Positions 9,240 through 18,152 are shown, counted from the first letter of the stretch. The stretch: 64,000 nucleotides of DNA from Telmatospirillum siberiense (GCF_002845745.1 NZ_PIUM01000023.1:1-64000), one strand, 5' to 3'. The notes: generated from the letters alone by a model not told the origin. Translations and numbers: made by a program.

Positions 9240-9308
9240 ACTGTCGTGGCCGCCATGATACGCGGGAAACGAAGCCGCAAACGTGAAAAACGGCGGCCGG
9301 CGTCTCGT

Positions 9309-9512
9309 TCAGCGGCCGGCCAGCGCCAATTGCTGGACAGTGGGGGAAGCGGGGGAGCCAACCAGATCATGAACATGGATGCAGGCCCCACCGGGCTGCC
9401 CGCAACCGCTGGCGGCATTCAATCCGACGAAGGCGAAGAAGCAGCCGATCGCCAGGGCGCAGGCGCCATTGGCCAAATGGCCGGTGATGGTTCTGGGATG
9501 GGGGAACAGCAT
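9309..9512 (-). CDS. Small membrane protein, function unknown
   Basis: A 67-residue product beginning MLFPHPRTITGHLANGACALAIG. The ATG at 9512 is preceded by AAGGAGG with six bases of spacing, a strong ribosome site that selects this start over the upstream in-frame one. Residues about 13-34 form one hydrophobic helix (ACALAIGCFFAFVGLNAA). It is followed by a Gly/Cys patch (GCGQPGGACIHVHD) that could bind metal or form a disulfide outside the membrane. I do not recognise the family. It is divergent from hupU and upstream of the cupin gene on the same strand. Confidence 0.6.
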   Translation of the reverse strand: MLFPHPRTITGHLANGACALAIGCFFAFVGLNAASGCGQPGGACIHVHDLVGSPASPTVQQLALAGR

Positions 9513-9560
9513 GGCATCCTCCTTGTTCATAAACAGAACATAACGTGAACATTATTTGTC
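9513..9560. promoter_or_regulatory. 11-bp phased TGTTC repeats upstream of the small membrane protein gene
   Basis: Read on the minus strand, TGTTC occurs twice eleven bases apart and is followed, eleven bases later again, by the TGAAC half. The last pair forms GTTC-N7-GAAC. Helical phasing at the promoter of the 9512 gene suggests an operator; the regulator is unknown. Confidence 0.3.
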
Positions 9561-9636
9561 GGCAAGGGGAAAACGCAAGCCCTTATCCATCATTTTGTTG
9601 TGCCGTTGGAGCCGGGCGCCCTAATGTTGCCGCGCC

Positions 9637-10650
9637 ATGCAATCCTCGACGCTTGCCCCCTTTCGAATTCTTTGGCTTCAGGCCGGTAGTTGCGGCGGCT
9701 GCACCATGTCCGCGCTGGGAGCCGAACCGGCGGGCCTGAGTGAAACCCTCGAGCGGGCGGACATATCCTTCCTCTGGCATCCTTCCTTTTCGGAGGAGGG
9801 GGGCTCCGAGGTTCTTCGCCTGCTCGAACGTTGTCGCGACGGAGGGCAGCCGATCGATGCCCTTTGCATCGAAGGCGCCTTGCTGACCGGACCGAACGGC
9901 AGCGGAAAATTTCAGATGCTGGCCGGCAGCGGCCGGTCGATGATCTGGTGGGTGCGGGAACTGGCCAAGCGTGCCAGGTTCGTGGTGGCGGTCGGCAGTT
10001 GCGCCGCTTTCGGCGCCATCCCGGCGGCGCAGACGGTACCGACCGAGGCGACGGGACTTCAATATTGCGGCGAGGAGGACGGAGGGCTGCTGGGAGAAGG
10101 GTGGCTTTCGCCCGGCGGGTTGCCGGTGATCAATGTGGCGGGATGCGCGCCGCATCCCGGCTGGCTGGTCGAAACCCTGATGGCGCTGGCATCGGGGGGG
10201 CTTCAGGCGGCCGATCTGGACGGTTTCGGCCGGCCGCGTTTCTGGGCCAATCATCTGGCCCATCATGGCTGCGCGCGGAACGAATATTACGAGTTCAAGG
10301 CCAGCGCAGCGGCGCCGTCCCATCTCGGATGCCTGATGGAGAATTTGGGATGCAAGGGGACGCAGGCGCCGGGCGATTGCAATTTCCGAATGTGGAATGG
10401 CGGTCGGGCCTGTCCCGATGCCGGCTACGCCTGCATCAACTGCACTTCGCCGGGCTTCGAAGAACCCGTCGGAGCCTTTCTGGAGACACCGAAGGTCGCC
10501 GGGATTCCCATCGGTCTGCCAGTGGATATGCCGAAGGCTTGGTTCGTCGCGCTGTCCGCCCTGTCGAAATCGGCGACGCCGGAGCGGGTGCGCAAGAACG
10601 CCCGCGAAGATCATGTGCTGGTGCCTCCGCGGCGCCGGTCGCCGTCATGA
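9637..10650 (+). CDS. hupU: H2-sensing hydrogenase small subunit HupU
   Basis: Small subunit of the cytoplasmic regulatory [NiFe] hydrogenase. The 337-residue product starts QSSTLAPFRILWLQAGSCGGCTMSALGAE. It keeps the cysteines that ligate the proximal cluster (CGGC, VGSCAAFG, NVAGCAPHP) and the later medial and distal cluster motifs (HGC, CLMENLGCKG, CINCTSPGF). It has no twin-arginine signal and no C-terminal anchor. This separates HupU/HoxB from the exported HupS/HybO type, seen here at 13132. The ribosome site is poor. hupV begins five bases after the stop. H2 binding by the HupUV pair is expected to control HupT. Confidence 0.92.
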   Translation: MQSSTLAPFRILWLQAGSCGGCTMSALGAEPAGLSETLERADISFLWHPSFSEEGGSEVLRLLERCRDGGQPIDALCIEGALLTGPNGSGKFQMLAGSGRSMIWWVRELAKRARFVVAVGSCAAFGAIPAAQTVPTEATGLQYCGEEDGGLLGEGWLSPGGLPVINVAGCAPHPGWLVETLMALASGGLQAADLDGFGRPRFWANHLAHHGCARNEYYEFKASAAAPSHLGCLMENLGCKGTQAPGDCNFRMWNGGRACPDAGYACINCTSPGFEEPVGAFLETPKVAGIPIGLPVDMPKAWFVALSALSKSATPERVRKNAREDHVLVPPRRRSPS

Positions 10651-10654
10651 GGAT

Positions 10655-12124
10655 ATGCCGGTGAGCGAGACTTCCCGCAAGCTGACCCTGGGGCCCTTCA
10701 ACCGTGTCGAGGGCGATCTTGAGGTCAAGCTGGAGATCGACGACGGTCGGGTGGCCGGCGCCTTCGTCACATCGCCGATGTACCGCGGATTCGAACAAAT
10801 CCTGGCTGGACGCCCGGCTCTCGACGCCCTGGTGATCGCCCCCAGGATCTGTGGAATCTGCTCGGTCTCGCAGTCGACCGCCGCCGCCAGGGCGCTTGGC
10901 GGGGTGATGGGGCTGGAGGCTCCGGCCAATGGCAGGGCCGTGGCCGATCTGATTCTGGCCTGCGAGAACGCCACCGACCACCTGACCCACTTTTATCTGT
11001 TCTTTCTGCCCGATTTCGCCCGCGCGGCCTATCAAGGGCGGGAGTGGTACGCCGAAGCGCTGAAGAGATTTCAGGCCCAGTCCGGAGAGGCGGCGCGGGC
11101 CGCTCAGAAGGCCAGGGTATCGTTCCTGCATGTCATCGGGATACTGGCCGGAAAATGGCCGCACAACCTCGCCTTGCAGCCCGGAGGGGTGAGCAAATCG
11201 GTCGATATGGGCGAGCGGATGCGGCTGCGTGCCGCGCTGGGCGAATTCCGGACGTTTCTCGAAACGCGGCTGTTCGCCGATTCGCTGGAACGGATCGCGG
11301 CTCTCGACGGGCCGGCCGATCTGGAGGCCTGGATCGCCGCCCGGCCGGCCGGCGAAGGAGATTTTCGCTTCTTTCTGCATATGGCCGAGGAGGTGGGGCT
11401 TGCCGAGGCCGGCCCCGGTCCGGCGCGCTTTTTAAGCTATGGCGGTTTCGCAGGAGCGGATGGCCCCCTGTTTGCCGCCGGGATGTGGCGCGATGGCGAA
11501 TCGCGGCCGCTCGAACTTTCCGGTCTGCGGGAGGATCTGAGCCATGCCTGGATGAACGGGGCCAACCTTCATCCGGAGCAGGGCATCTCGATGCCCGATA
11601 TCGACAAATACGATGCCTATAGCTGGTGCAAGGCGCCGCGCCTGGATGGCGTCAGCGCCGAGGTCGGCGCCTTTGCCCGCCAGATGGTGGCAGGACATCC
11701 GTTGATCCGCGGATTGGCCGCAAGGACCGGCGGGCGCGGCACGGTCCGCGGGCGGGTCATCGCCCGTCTGCTCGAATTGGCGCTTCTGGTGCCGGCGATG
11801 GAACGCTGGGTTCAGTCGCTGGCCGAGCCCGGCCCTTATTGCCGGGATGGCGATATTCCCGACCGGGCCGAGGGTGTCGGGCTGGTCGAGGCGGCGAGGG
11901 GCGCCCTGGGGCATTGGCTGGCGGTGGAGAAGGGGCGGCTTTCCCGTTATCAGATCGTCGCGCCGACCACCTGGAATTTCTCGCCGCGCGACGGAACCGG
12001 CGCGCCGGGCCCTCTGGAGGAGGCCCTGGTCGGCGCGGCCGTGGCGCCGGGCGAGGATTTTCCTCTGACGGTCCAGCACATCGTGAGGTCCTTCGACCCT
12101 TGCATGAATTGCACGGTGCACTGA
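10655..12124 (+). CDS. hupV: H2-sensing hydrogenase large subunit HupV
   Basis: Large subunit of the regulatory hydrogenase, carrying the NiFe site. From the ATG at 10655 it has 489 residues. Ligands are present in the N-terminal motif PRICGICSVSQS and the C-terminal FDPCMNCTVH, where the protein ends exactly. There is thus no C-terminal peptide to cleave, as in other HupV/HoxC proteins, so no maturation protease is needed. A GTG at 10661 with GAGGAT six to seven bases upstream is an alternative start. It is paired with hupU; hupT and hupR lie 12-15 kb downstream on the same strand. Confidence 0.93.
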   Translation: MPVSETSRKLTLGPFNRVEGDLEVKLEIDDGRVAGAFVTSPMYRGFEQILAGRPALDALVIAPRICGICSVSQSTAAARALGGVMGLEAPANGRAVADLILACENATDHLTHFYLFFLPDFARAAYQGREWYAEALKRFQAQSGEAARAAQKARVSFLHVIGILAGKWPHNLALQPGGVSKSVDMGERMRLRAALGEFRTFLETRLFADSLERIAALDGPADLEAWIAARPAGEGDFRFFLHMAEEVGLAEAGPGPARFLSYGGFAGADGPLFAAGMWRDGESRPLELSGLREDLSHAWMNGANLHPEQGISMPDIDKYDAYSWCKAPRLDGVSAEVGAFARQMVAGHPLIRGLAARTGGRGTVRGRVIARLLELALLVPAMERWVQSLAEPGPYCRDGDIPDRAEGVGLVEAARGALGHWLAVEKGRLSRYQIVAPTTWNFSPRDGTGAPGPLEEALVGAAVAPGEDFPLTVQHIVRSFDPCMNCTVH

Positions 12125-12162
12125 AAATTTATCGTTTAAAATAAGTATGTTGTCTTGAGATC

Positions 12163-12179
12163 TTCGGAAAGTTTCCGAA
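12163..12179. repeat. 17-bp palindrome after hupV
   Basis: TTCGGAAA-G-TTTCCGAA, about 40 bases past the hupV stop. It could be a weak transcript end or a protein-binding dyad; nothing decides between them. Confidence 0.35.
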
Positions 12180-12192
12180 ATTCACGCCGGCC

Positions 12193-12417
12193 TCACCGAT
12201 GAGCCACCTCACCCCGATCACCGGTCGCCCTGAGCGGGTCGACCTCATCGGCCGCGTCGATCGCCCTTTGAGCGTCCGCCAGCCAGAAGTGTTTCTTGTC
12301 GGACCGTGCCCACCGGCCCCCCGGATTGGCATGCTTGTAGAGGGCCATTGCTGCGGCCAGAACACGCTGATCGACCGTGTCTTCATCCGGCAGGCGGAGG
12401 GAATCTTTTTTGGCCAT
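12193..12417 (-). CDS. Small hypothetical protein
   Basis: A possible 74-residue product beginning MAKKDSLRLPDEDTVDQRVL and ending GEVAHR. It is charged and soluble with two likely helices (around VDQRVLAAAMALYKHAN and HFWLADAQRAIDAADEVD). An AGGAAG lies upstream on the minus strand with long spacing. The amino-acid composition is protein-like. I do not recognise it. It lies between hupV and the hyb promoter on the opposite strand. Confidence 0.45.
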   Translation of the reverse strand: MAKKDSLRLPDEDTVDQRVLAAAMALYKHANPGGRWARSDKKHFWLADAQRAIDAADEVDPLRATGDRGEVAHR

Positions 12418-12429
12418 CTCTCGACATCT

Positions 12430-12770
12430 TCCTTAATCAAGCCCTATTCGGCAATTTGCCATTTTCAACGTACCGTGGACCCGATGAATTCCATGGCGCG
12501 CCCATCATCTCACCGGCCGGGGAGGGTGGCAATGGGAACGGTCGCAACTCCTTTGGTAAAACTGTCCTATAATCTATTGATGTTGTTGTATTAATTTCCG
12601 TTTTCATCGCCATATCCCGCCGATGATCCCGGTTCTCCGCCATTCCCGGGACCAGACGACGGTGCCGTCGCCCGTCAGCGGGCACCTGCGGGTTTCCAGT
12701 GGGGGGAATTTTCTTTCCACCCCGCACCATCGCCCTGGACTTACGATAGCAAAGTAACTTTCCATAAGTG
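12430..12770. other. Non-coding stretch upstream of the hyb promoter
   Basis: About 340 bases between the small minus-strand ORF and the promoter region. Short reading frames exist but none has a convincing start or family resemblance. I see no recognisable element apart from falling GC content toward 12750. Confidence 0.4.
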
Positions 12771-12775
12771 GTATA

Positions 12776-12797
12776 AACCCTTCCATACCGAAGGGTT
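12776..12797. promoter_or_regulatory. Inverted repeat, candidate activator site for the hyb promoter
   Basis: AACCCTTC-CATACC-GAAGGGTT, eight-base perfect arms centred about 113 bases before the expected transcription start of hybO. That distance suits an enhancer used by an NtrC-type activator such as HupR. It is not the TTG-N5-CAA sequence I associate with HupR in Rhodobacter, so assignment is tentative. Confidence 0.4.
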
Positions 12798-12830
12798 ATT
12801 TGCTTTCAATAATTATCTTAAGATGATATA

Positions 12831-12843
12831 TAACTCATTGAAT
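12831..12843 (-). promoter_or_regulatory. Possible IHF site between enhancer and -24 box
   Basis: TAACTCATTGAAT matches the reverse IHF consensus YAANNNNTTGATW at all but one conserved position, in an A/T-rich stretch. IHF bending between enhancer and promoter is usual for sigma-54 systems. Confidence 0.35.
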
Positions 12844-12872
12844 AAAATTACATAAGCTCTCCCAGCCGAAAC

Positions 12873-12888
12873 TGGCCCAGCTCTTGCG
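12873..12888 (+). promoter_or_regulatory. Sigma-54 (-24/-12) promoter for hybOABC
   Basis: TGGCCCAGCTCTTGCG has GG and GC exactly twelve bases apart, in good agreement with TGGCAC-N5-TTGC. The start of transcription would be near 12899, leaving a leader of about 230 bases before hybO. The cluster encodes its own sigma-54 activator (24539-26017, with GAFTGA), which strengthens the call. Confidence 0.7.
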
Positions 12889-13131
12889 TATGGATGGGTG
12901 GTTCGTGAGACCGTCGCGGTCCGCAGTCGGGAGGTTCGGGTTTGTCTGGCTACTTTCTTATCAGCACCATGCCGGCGCGCCGTTCCATGGGGACGATGCC
13001 CGAAGCCTGTCCCGGCGACGTCGCGTCCGCATCGGAACGGACCTTATCTGTCAGTTTTGACCATTTTCCCGCCGACGGTACGCGCCGGGGCGGTGAATCG
13101 TTCTTCGCGTGAGTAGAGAGAGGTTGGGAAT

Positions 13132-14256
13132 ATGAACGACGACATCTTGAACGCGATCGAGACGAGGCTGGGGCTTTCACGCCGTAGTTTCATGCAGTTC
13201 TGTGCGGCCATGGCAGCCACGATGGGCTTGCCGAAGGGCGCTGACGCAGCGATCGCCAACGCCATTGCTTCCTCCACGCGCCCGCCGGTGATCTGGCTGC
13301 ATTTCCAGGAATGCACGGGCTGCACCGAATCGATGCTGCGTGCCGAACATCCCGCCCTCGATAAGCTGATTCTCGAGATCATCTCCCTCGATTATCACGA
13401 GACGCTGTTCGCCGGCGCCGGCCACCAGGCCGAAGCCGCGCGCAAGGCGTCGATGGCCGCCAACAAGGGCAAGTATGTCCTGGTCGTCGAGGGTGCCATT
13501 CCGATGAAGGATGGCGGCATCTACTGTAAGGTCGGCGGCCATACGGCGCTCGATCTGGTGAAGGAATGCGCGGCCGACGCCGCCGCCGTCATCGCCATCG
13601 GCTCCTGCGCCGCCTGGGGCGGCATGCCGTCCTCGGCCCCCAATCCGACCGGCGCCGTCGGTGTCGACGAGATCATCAAGGACAAGCCGGTGGTCAATAT
13701 CCCCGGTTGCCCGCCCAGCCCCTACAACTTCCTTTCGACCGTCGTGCATTACCTGACCTTCGGCAAGCTGCCCGAACTCGACGGCAAGGGACGGCCGAAG
13801 TTCGCCTATGGCCGGATCATCCACGAGAACTGCGAACGCCGCCCGCATTTCGATGCCGGCCGCTTCGCCCAGGAATTCGGCGACGAAGGCCATCGTCTGG
13901 GCTATTGTCTCTACAAGCTGGGCTGCAAGGGCCCCGAGACTTTCGCCAACTGTCCTTCGATTCTCTTCAACGACATCGGTAGCGGGAGCTGGCCGGTTGG
14001 GACCGGCCATCCCTGCATCGGCTGTTCGGAGAAGGGCATCGGCTTCACCAAGCCGATCCATTCCCTGGCCGAGCCGGTTTACATCACGCCGCCCGAATCC
14101 TACGCGCGGATCGTCGAGGAACAAGGTCAAGGGATCACCCTGGCGTCCGGTGCGACCATGGCCGTCATCGGTGGCCTGGCTGTGGGGGCCGGTGCGAAAT
14201 TCGCCGCCAACCTCGGCAAGAAAAAGCCGGAAGACTCGTCGATTGGGAAGGAATGA
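13132..14256 (+). CDS. hybO: Membrane-bound uptake [NiFe] hydrogenase small subunit (HybO type)
   Basis: Carries electrons from the NiFe site through iron-sulfur clusters. The 374-residue precursor has a twin-arginine signal (SRRSFMQF at about 16-23) followed by a hydrophobic stretch, so the folded heterodimer is exported. Proximal-cluster cysteines lie in QECTGCTES, IGSCAAWGG and IPGCPPSP; the distal and medial cluster residues in CLYKLGCKGPETFANC and HPCIGCSEKG. Near the C-terminus GATMAVIGGLAVGAGAKFAA forms a membrane anchor. It heads a hybOABC block in the same order as E. coli Hyd-2. The ribosome site GGTTGGGA is modest. Confidence 0.93.
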   Translation: MNDDILNAIETRLGLSRRSFMQFCAAMAATMGLPKGADAAIANAIASSTRPPVIWLHFQECTGCTESMLRAEHPALDKLILEIISLDYHETLFAGAGHQAEAARKASMAANKGKYVLVVEGAIPMKDGGIYCKVGGHTALDLVKECAADAAAVIAIGSCAAWGGMPSSAPNPTGAVGVDEIIKDKPVVNIPGCPPSPYNFLSTVVHYLTFGKLPELDGKGRPKFAYGRIIHENCERRPHFDAGRFAQEFGDEGHRLGYCLYKLGCKGPETFANCPSILFNDIGSGSWPVGTGHPCIGCSEKGIGFTKPIHSLAEPVYITPPESYARIVEEQGQGITLASGATMAVIGGLAVGAGAKFAANLGKKKPEDSSIGKE

Positions 14257-14260
14257 TCCC

Positions 14261-15232
14261 ATGGCTTTCTCCAGACGAAATTTTCTCAAGGGAGCGGCCG
14301 CTGGCAGTGCCGCCGCGGCTTGCGCCGCGGCCACGACCACACCGGCCGAGGCCCGCGAGAACCTGACCATGCCGCCAAAGGCGGTCGGTCTGCTCTACGA
14401 TTCGACCATTTGCGTCGGATGCAAGGCCTGCGTCGTCGCCTGTCGCGACGCCAACGACACCCATCCGGAGTTCTCCACCGAGGAGAAGCTCTGGGACAAT
14501 CCGCTCGACATCTCGGGAAAGACCATCACGGTCATCAAGATGTATTCGGAAGGGACCGGGCAGCACAAGGACCAGGAGAAGGACGGCTTCGCCTTCATGA
14601 AGCGATCCTGCCTGCATTGCGTCGATCCGTCCTGCGTGTCGGTTTGCCCGGTCACCGCCATGACCAAGGATCCGGTGACCGGCATCGTCAGCCACGAACC
14701 GGCCGATTGCATCGGTTGCCGCTATTGCATCGTGGCCTGTCCGTTCGCCGTGCCGCAGTTCGAGTTCGACAAGGCCTTCCCGAAGCTCCTGAAGTGCCAG
14801 TTGTGCAAGCATCGGCAGGCCGAGGGCAAGATTCCGGCCTGCGCCGAGGTGTGCCCGACCGGCGCGACGCTGTTCGGTCCGGTGACCGCCTTGAAGGAAG
14901 AGGCCGATCGTCGTCTCGCCGTGCCGGCGGGCAAGCCGAACACCTTCGCCCGCAAGACCGTCGGTTCGCCCGACGTGCATGAGCATCCGAACGCCGCTTA
15001 CGTCCAGCATGCCTACGGGACGACCGAGATGGGCGGCACCCAGATGTTGCTGCTGTCCGGCGTGCCCTTCGAAAAGATGGGCTATCCGAAGCTGCGCGAG
15101 CGGTCCTACGCCTCCGAGGCGGAGACCATTCAGGAAGGGATCTATCACGACCTGATAGCCCCGGTGGCCTTGTTTGCCGGCCTGCTCTACGTCGCCCGCA
15201 AGAACACCAAAAACCATGATGAGGAGGAATAA
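14261..15232 (+). CDS. hybA: Hydrogenase iron-sulfur subunit HybA
   Basis: Periplasmic ferredoxin-like subunit that passes electrons from the small subunit to HybB. From the ATG at 14261 the product has 323 residues, with a twin-arginine signal (SRRNFLKG) and a Cys-rich middle. Its four cluster-binding groups are CVGCKACVVAC, CLHCVDPSCVSVC, CIGCRYCIVAC, and CQLC with CAEVC. A hydrophobic segment near residue 300 (APVALFAGLLYVA) anchors the C-terminus. The start is four bases past the hybO stop. Together with HybB, this marks the enzyme as Hyd-2-like rather than a HupSLC enzyme with cytochrome b. Confidence 0.93.
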   Translation: MAFSRRNFLKGAAAGSAAAACAAATTTPAEARENLTMPPKAVGLLYDSTICVGCKACVVACRDANDTHPEFSTEEKLWDNPLDISGKTITVIKMYSEGTGQHKDQEKDGFAFMKRSCLHCVDPSCVSVCPVTAMTKDPVTGIVSHEPADCIGCRYCIVACPFAVPQFEFDKAFPKLLKCQLCKHRQAEGKIPACAEVCPTGATLFGPVTALKEEADRRLAVPAGKPNTFARKTVGSPDVHEHPNAAYVQHAYGTTEMGGTQMLLLSGVPFEKMGYPKLRERSYASEAETIQEGIYHDLIAPVALFAGLLYVARKNTKNHDEEE

Positions 15233-15234
15233 CC

Positions 15235-16428
15235 ATGTCCAAGGCTGCTCCTCTCGGCGGGTCCTATATCACCAAGACGACGGTGATCACCGCCATCCTC
15301 ACGGTCATCATGGGCGCTTTGTTGCTCTACCGCCTCGTTTTCGGTCTGGGCGCGGTGACCAACCTGTCCAACGGCTACGGTTTCGGCCTGTGGATCGCCT
15401 ATGACGTGTTCATCAGCACCGCCTTCGCCTGCGGCGGCTATTCCATGGCGATCCTGGTCTATATCTTCAATCGGGGCGAATACCATCCGCTGGTCCGTCC
15501 CGCTCTGATCGCCAGCGCCTTCGGCTACAGCCTGGGCGGCATGTCGATCATGTTCGACGTCGGCCGTTACTGGAACGCCTGGCATCTGTTCCTGCCGGGA
15601 TGGGCCAATCCCACCTCGATCATGTTCGAGGTCGCCTGCTGCATCGCCGCCTACTGCATGGTGTTGTGGGTCGAGTTCGCTCCGGCGATCGCCGAAAGAT
15701 TTGCGCCGCCGAAGGTGGTGGCCATCTTGAAGAAGACCGCCTTCATTCCGATCGCCATCGGCTGCCTGTTGCCGACCATGCATCAGTCCTCCCTGGGCTC
15801 GCTGCTGATCCCGGCCGGCTATCTGGTCCACCCCCTGTGGCAGAGCAATCTTCTGCCGGTGATGGCGCTTTCGTCGGCCATCTGCATGGGCTACTCCATC
15901 GTCATCTTCGAAGGCAGCCTGGTCACCGAAGCCTACAATCGTCCCAGCGAGGCCCATATGCTGGGCAAGATCTCGCGCCTCATCTCCGGACTGCTGATTT
16001 TTTATCTGGTGGTCCGCTGGGGCAATCTTGCCTACGCCGGCAAGCTGGGCCTGGTCCTGACCTCGGGCAAATATTCGTTCTTCTTCATCCTGGAGAACCT
16101 GCTGTTCGTCCTGCCGGTCATCCTGCTGGCTACGCAGAAGAACCGGGTCAATCCGCAGCTTCTGTTCATCGCGGCGGTTTCCATGCTGCTGGCGGGCGCC
16201 CTTTATCGCCTCGATCTGGTTCTGATCGCCTATGGCCGCGAGGGATGGCATTATTTCCCGTCGGTGGGCGAGATCCTGATCACCGTTGGCTTCGTGGCCC
16301 TGGAGATTTTGGGCTATATCGTCTGCGTGAAGCTGTTCCCTGTTCTGTCCAGTCATCACCCTGCCCATGGCAAGGGTTCCCACACCGTTCTGCGTGCCCC
16401 TAGCGCGGCCGCGACGACCAACGAGTAA
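15235..16428 (+). CDS. hybB: Hydrogenase membrane subunit HybB (NrfD/PsrC family)
   Basis: Integral membrane quinone-reactive subunit. The 397 residues contain about ten hydrophobic helices, the NrfD-family pattern. Examples are VITAILTVIMGALLLYRLVF near the start and FSSITV-type segments through ILITVGFVALEILGYIVCVKLF near the end. No haem ligands are expected in this family. It begins two bases after hybA, indicating tight translational coupling. It should link H2 oxidation to the quinone pool; in E. coli the same type of complex can also work in reverse, making H2 with help from the proton gradient. Confidence 0.92.
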   Translation: MSKAAPLGGSYITKTTVITAILTVIMGALLLYRLVFGLGAVTNLSNGYGFGLWIAYDVFISTAFACGGYSMAILVYIFNRGEYHPLVRPALIASAFGYSLGGMSIMFDVGRYWNAWHLFLPGWANPTSIMFEVACCIAAYCMVLWVEFAPAIAERFAPPKVVAILKKTAFIPIAIGCLLPTMHQSSLGSLLIPAGYLVHPLWQSNLLPVMALSSAICMGYSIVIFEGSLVTEAYNRPSEAHMLGKISRLISGLLIFYLVVRWGNLAYAGKLGLVLTSGKYSFFFILENLLFVLPVILLATQKNRVNPQLLFIAAVSMLLAGALYRLDLVLIAYGREGWHYFPSVGEILITVGFVALEILGYIVCVKLFPVLSSHHPAHGKGSHTVLRAPSAAATTNE

Positions 16429-16442
16429 AGAGGAGAGTTGCC

Positions 16443-18152
16443 GTGGCGACGAGAATTACCATCGACCCCATCACCCGTATCGAAGGACATCTGCGCGTCG
16501 ACGTGAATGTCGAGAACGGGAAGGTCAACCGGGCCTGGTCTTCGGGCCAGATGTGGCGGGGCATCGAGCAGATCGTGCTGGGTCGCGATCCGCGTGACGC
16601 CTGGACCATCGTGCAGCGTATCTGCGGCGTGTGCACCACCGTGCATGCGATGGCCTCGGTGCGTTCGGTCGAGGACGCCCTGAAGCTTGAGGTTCCGCTC
16701 AACGCGCAGTACATCCGCAACATGATCATGAACGCGCACTCCATTCATGATCACATCGTTCACTTCTATCACCTGTCGGCCCTCGACTGGGTGGACGTGG
16801 TCTCGGCCTTGAAGGCCGATCCGGCCAAGGCCGCGCAGCTGGCCGAAAGCCTGTCGGACTGGGAAGGCAACAGCCGCCATGTCATGGCCGACGTGCAGAA
16901 CCGCCTGAAGACCTTCGTCGGTTCCGGCCAGTTGGGCGTGTTCACCAACGGTTATTGGGGCCATCCGGCGATGAAGCTGCCGCCGGAAGTCAACCTGATG
17001 GCGGTGGCGCACTATCTGCAGGCGCTTGAAGTCCAGCGTTACGCCAACAAGATCGTGGCGACCCTGGGATCGAAGACCCCGCACATCCAGAACCTGGCCG
17101 TCGGCGGCGTGTCCAACCCGATTTCCACGGACAGCCAGTCGGTGCTCACCGTCGAGCGCCTGCTGCTGATCAAGGAGATGATGGACAAGCTGGGCTCGTT
17201 CATCCGCAACTGTTATCAGGTGGATGTGGCCGCGGTCGGCGCCTTCTATTCCGATTGGACGGCCATCGGCGCCGGCGTCACCGATTATCTGTCGGTGCCC
17301 GATATGCCGATCGACACCAAATGCACCAAGTTCATGACGCCGGGCGGCTTCATCAAGGGCGGCGATCTGTCGACCTACAAGCCGATCACCTCCTATGCCG
17401 ACAGCTATTTCCGGGACGGCGTGGCCGAATCGGTCAAGCATTCCTGGTACAAGTATTCGGCCGGCGCCGGTGCGCTTCATCCGTGGAAGGGCGAGACCAC
17501 TCCCGCCTACACCGACTTCCAGGACGACGGCAAATATTCCTGGGTCAAGTCGCCGACCTTCTACGGCAAGCCGGCCCAGGTCGGTCCGCTGGCCAATGTG
17601 CTGTGCGGCGTCGCCGCCGGACATCAGCCGACCATCAGCCATCTGAACCGGATGATCGACACGGTCAGCCAGTTGTCGGGAACCAAGCTTCCGATCTCGG
17701 CCCTGCATTCGACCATCGGCCGTCATGCCGCCCGCGCCGTACGCTGCGGCGTGGTCTATGAAAGCCTGCAGGCCAACTGGCAGGCCCTGATGGAGAACAT
17801 CGCCAAGGGTGACGTGGCGACCTTCAACAAGCCGGTCTTCCCGAAGGGCGAGATCATGGGTGTCGGTCTGCACGAAGCGCCGCGCGGCGTGTTGTCGCAT
17901 TGGTCGGTGATCAAGGACGGCAAGATCGCCAACTATCAGGCGGTCGTGCCCACCACCTGGTTGGCGGCGCCCCGCGGCGAGGACGAGGCGGTCGGCCCCT
18001 ACGAAGCCTCTCTGCTGAACACGCCGGTGGCCGATCCCGAACGTCCGCTCGAGGTTCTGCGTACCGTTCACTCGTTCGACCCCTGTCTTGCCTGCGCCGT
18101 CCATCTGACGGACAAGGAGAACAAGACGGTCGTGCAGGTGAAAGCGCTTTAA
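16443..18152 (+). CDS. hybC: Membrane-bound [NiFe] hydrogenase large subunit (HybC type)
   Basis: Catalytic subunit for H2 oxidation. The 569-residue precursor starts with GTG at 16443 behind AGAGGAGAG. The N-terminal nickel-ligand motif is QRICGVCTTVHA, and the C-terminal motif is FDPCLACAVH. Beyond that histidine lies a 15-residue tail, LTDKENKTVVQVKAL, the same length as in E. coli HybC, to be removed by HybD after nickel insertion. It has no export signal and travels with HybO. A terminator follows before hybD. Confidence 0.95.
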   Translation: MATRITIDPITRIEGHLRVDVNVENGKVNRAWSSGQMWRGIEQIVLGRDPRDAWTIVQRICGVCTTVHAMASVRSVEDALKLEVPLNAQYIRNMIMNAHSIHDHIVHFYHLSALDWVDVVSALKADPAKAAQLAESLSDWEGNSRHVMADVQNRLKTFVGSGQLGVFTNGYWGHPAMKLPPEVNLMAVAHYLQALEVQRYANKIVATLGSKTPHIQNLAVGGVSNPISTDSQSVLTVERLLLIKEMMDKLGSFIRNCYQVDVAAVGAFYSDWTAIGAGVTDYLSVPDMPIDTKCTKFMTPGGFIKGGDLSTYKPITSYADSYFRDGVAESVKHSWYKYSAGAGALHPWKGETTPAYTDFQDDGKYSWVKSPTFYGKPAQVGPLANVLCGVAAGHQPTISHLNRMIDTVSQLSGTKLPISALHSTIGRHAARAVRCGVVYESLQANWQALMENIAKGDVATFNKPVFPKGEIMGVGLHEAPRGVLSHWSVIKDGKIANYQAVVPTTWLAAPRGEDEAVGPYEASLLNTPVADPERPLEVLRTVHSFDPCLACAVHLTDKENKTVVQVKAL

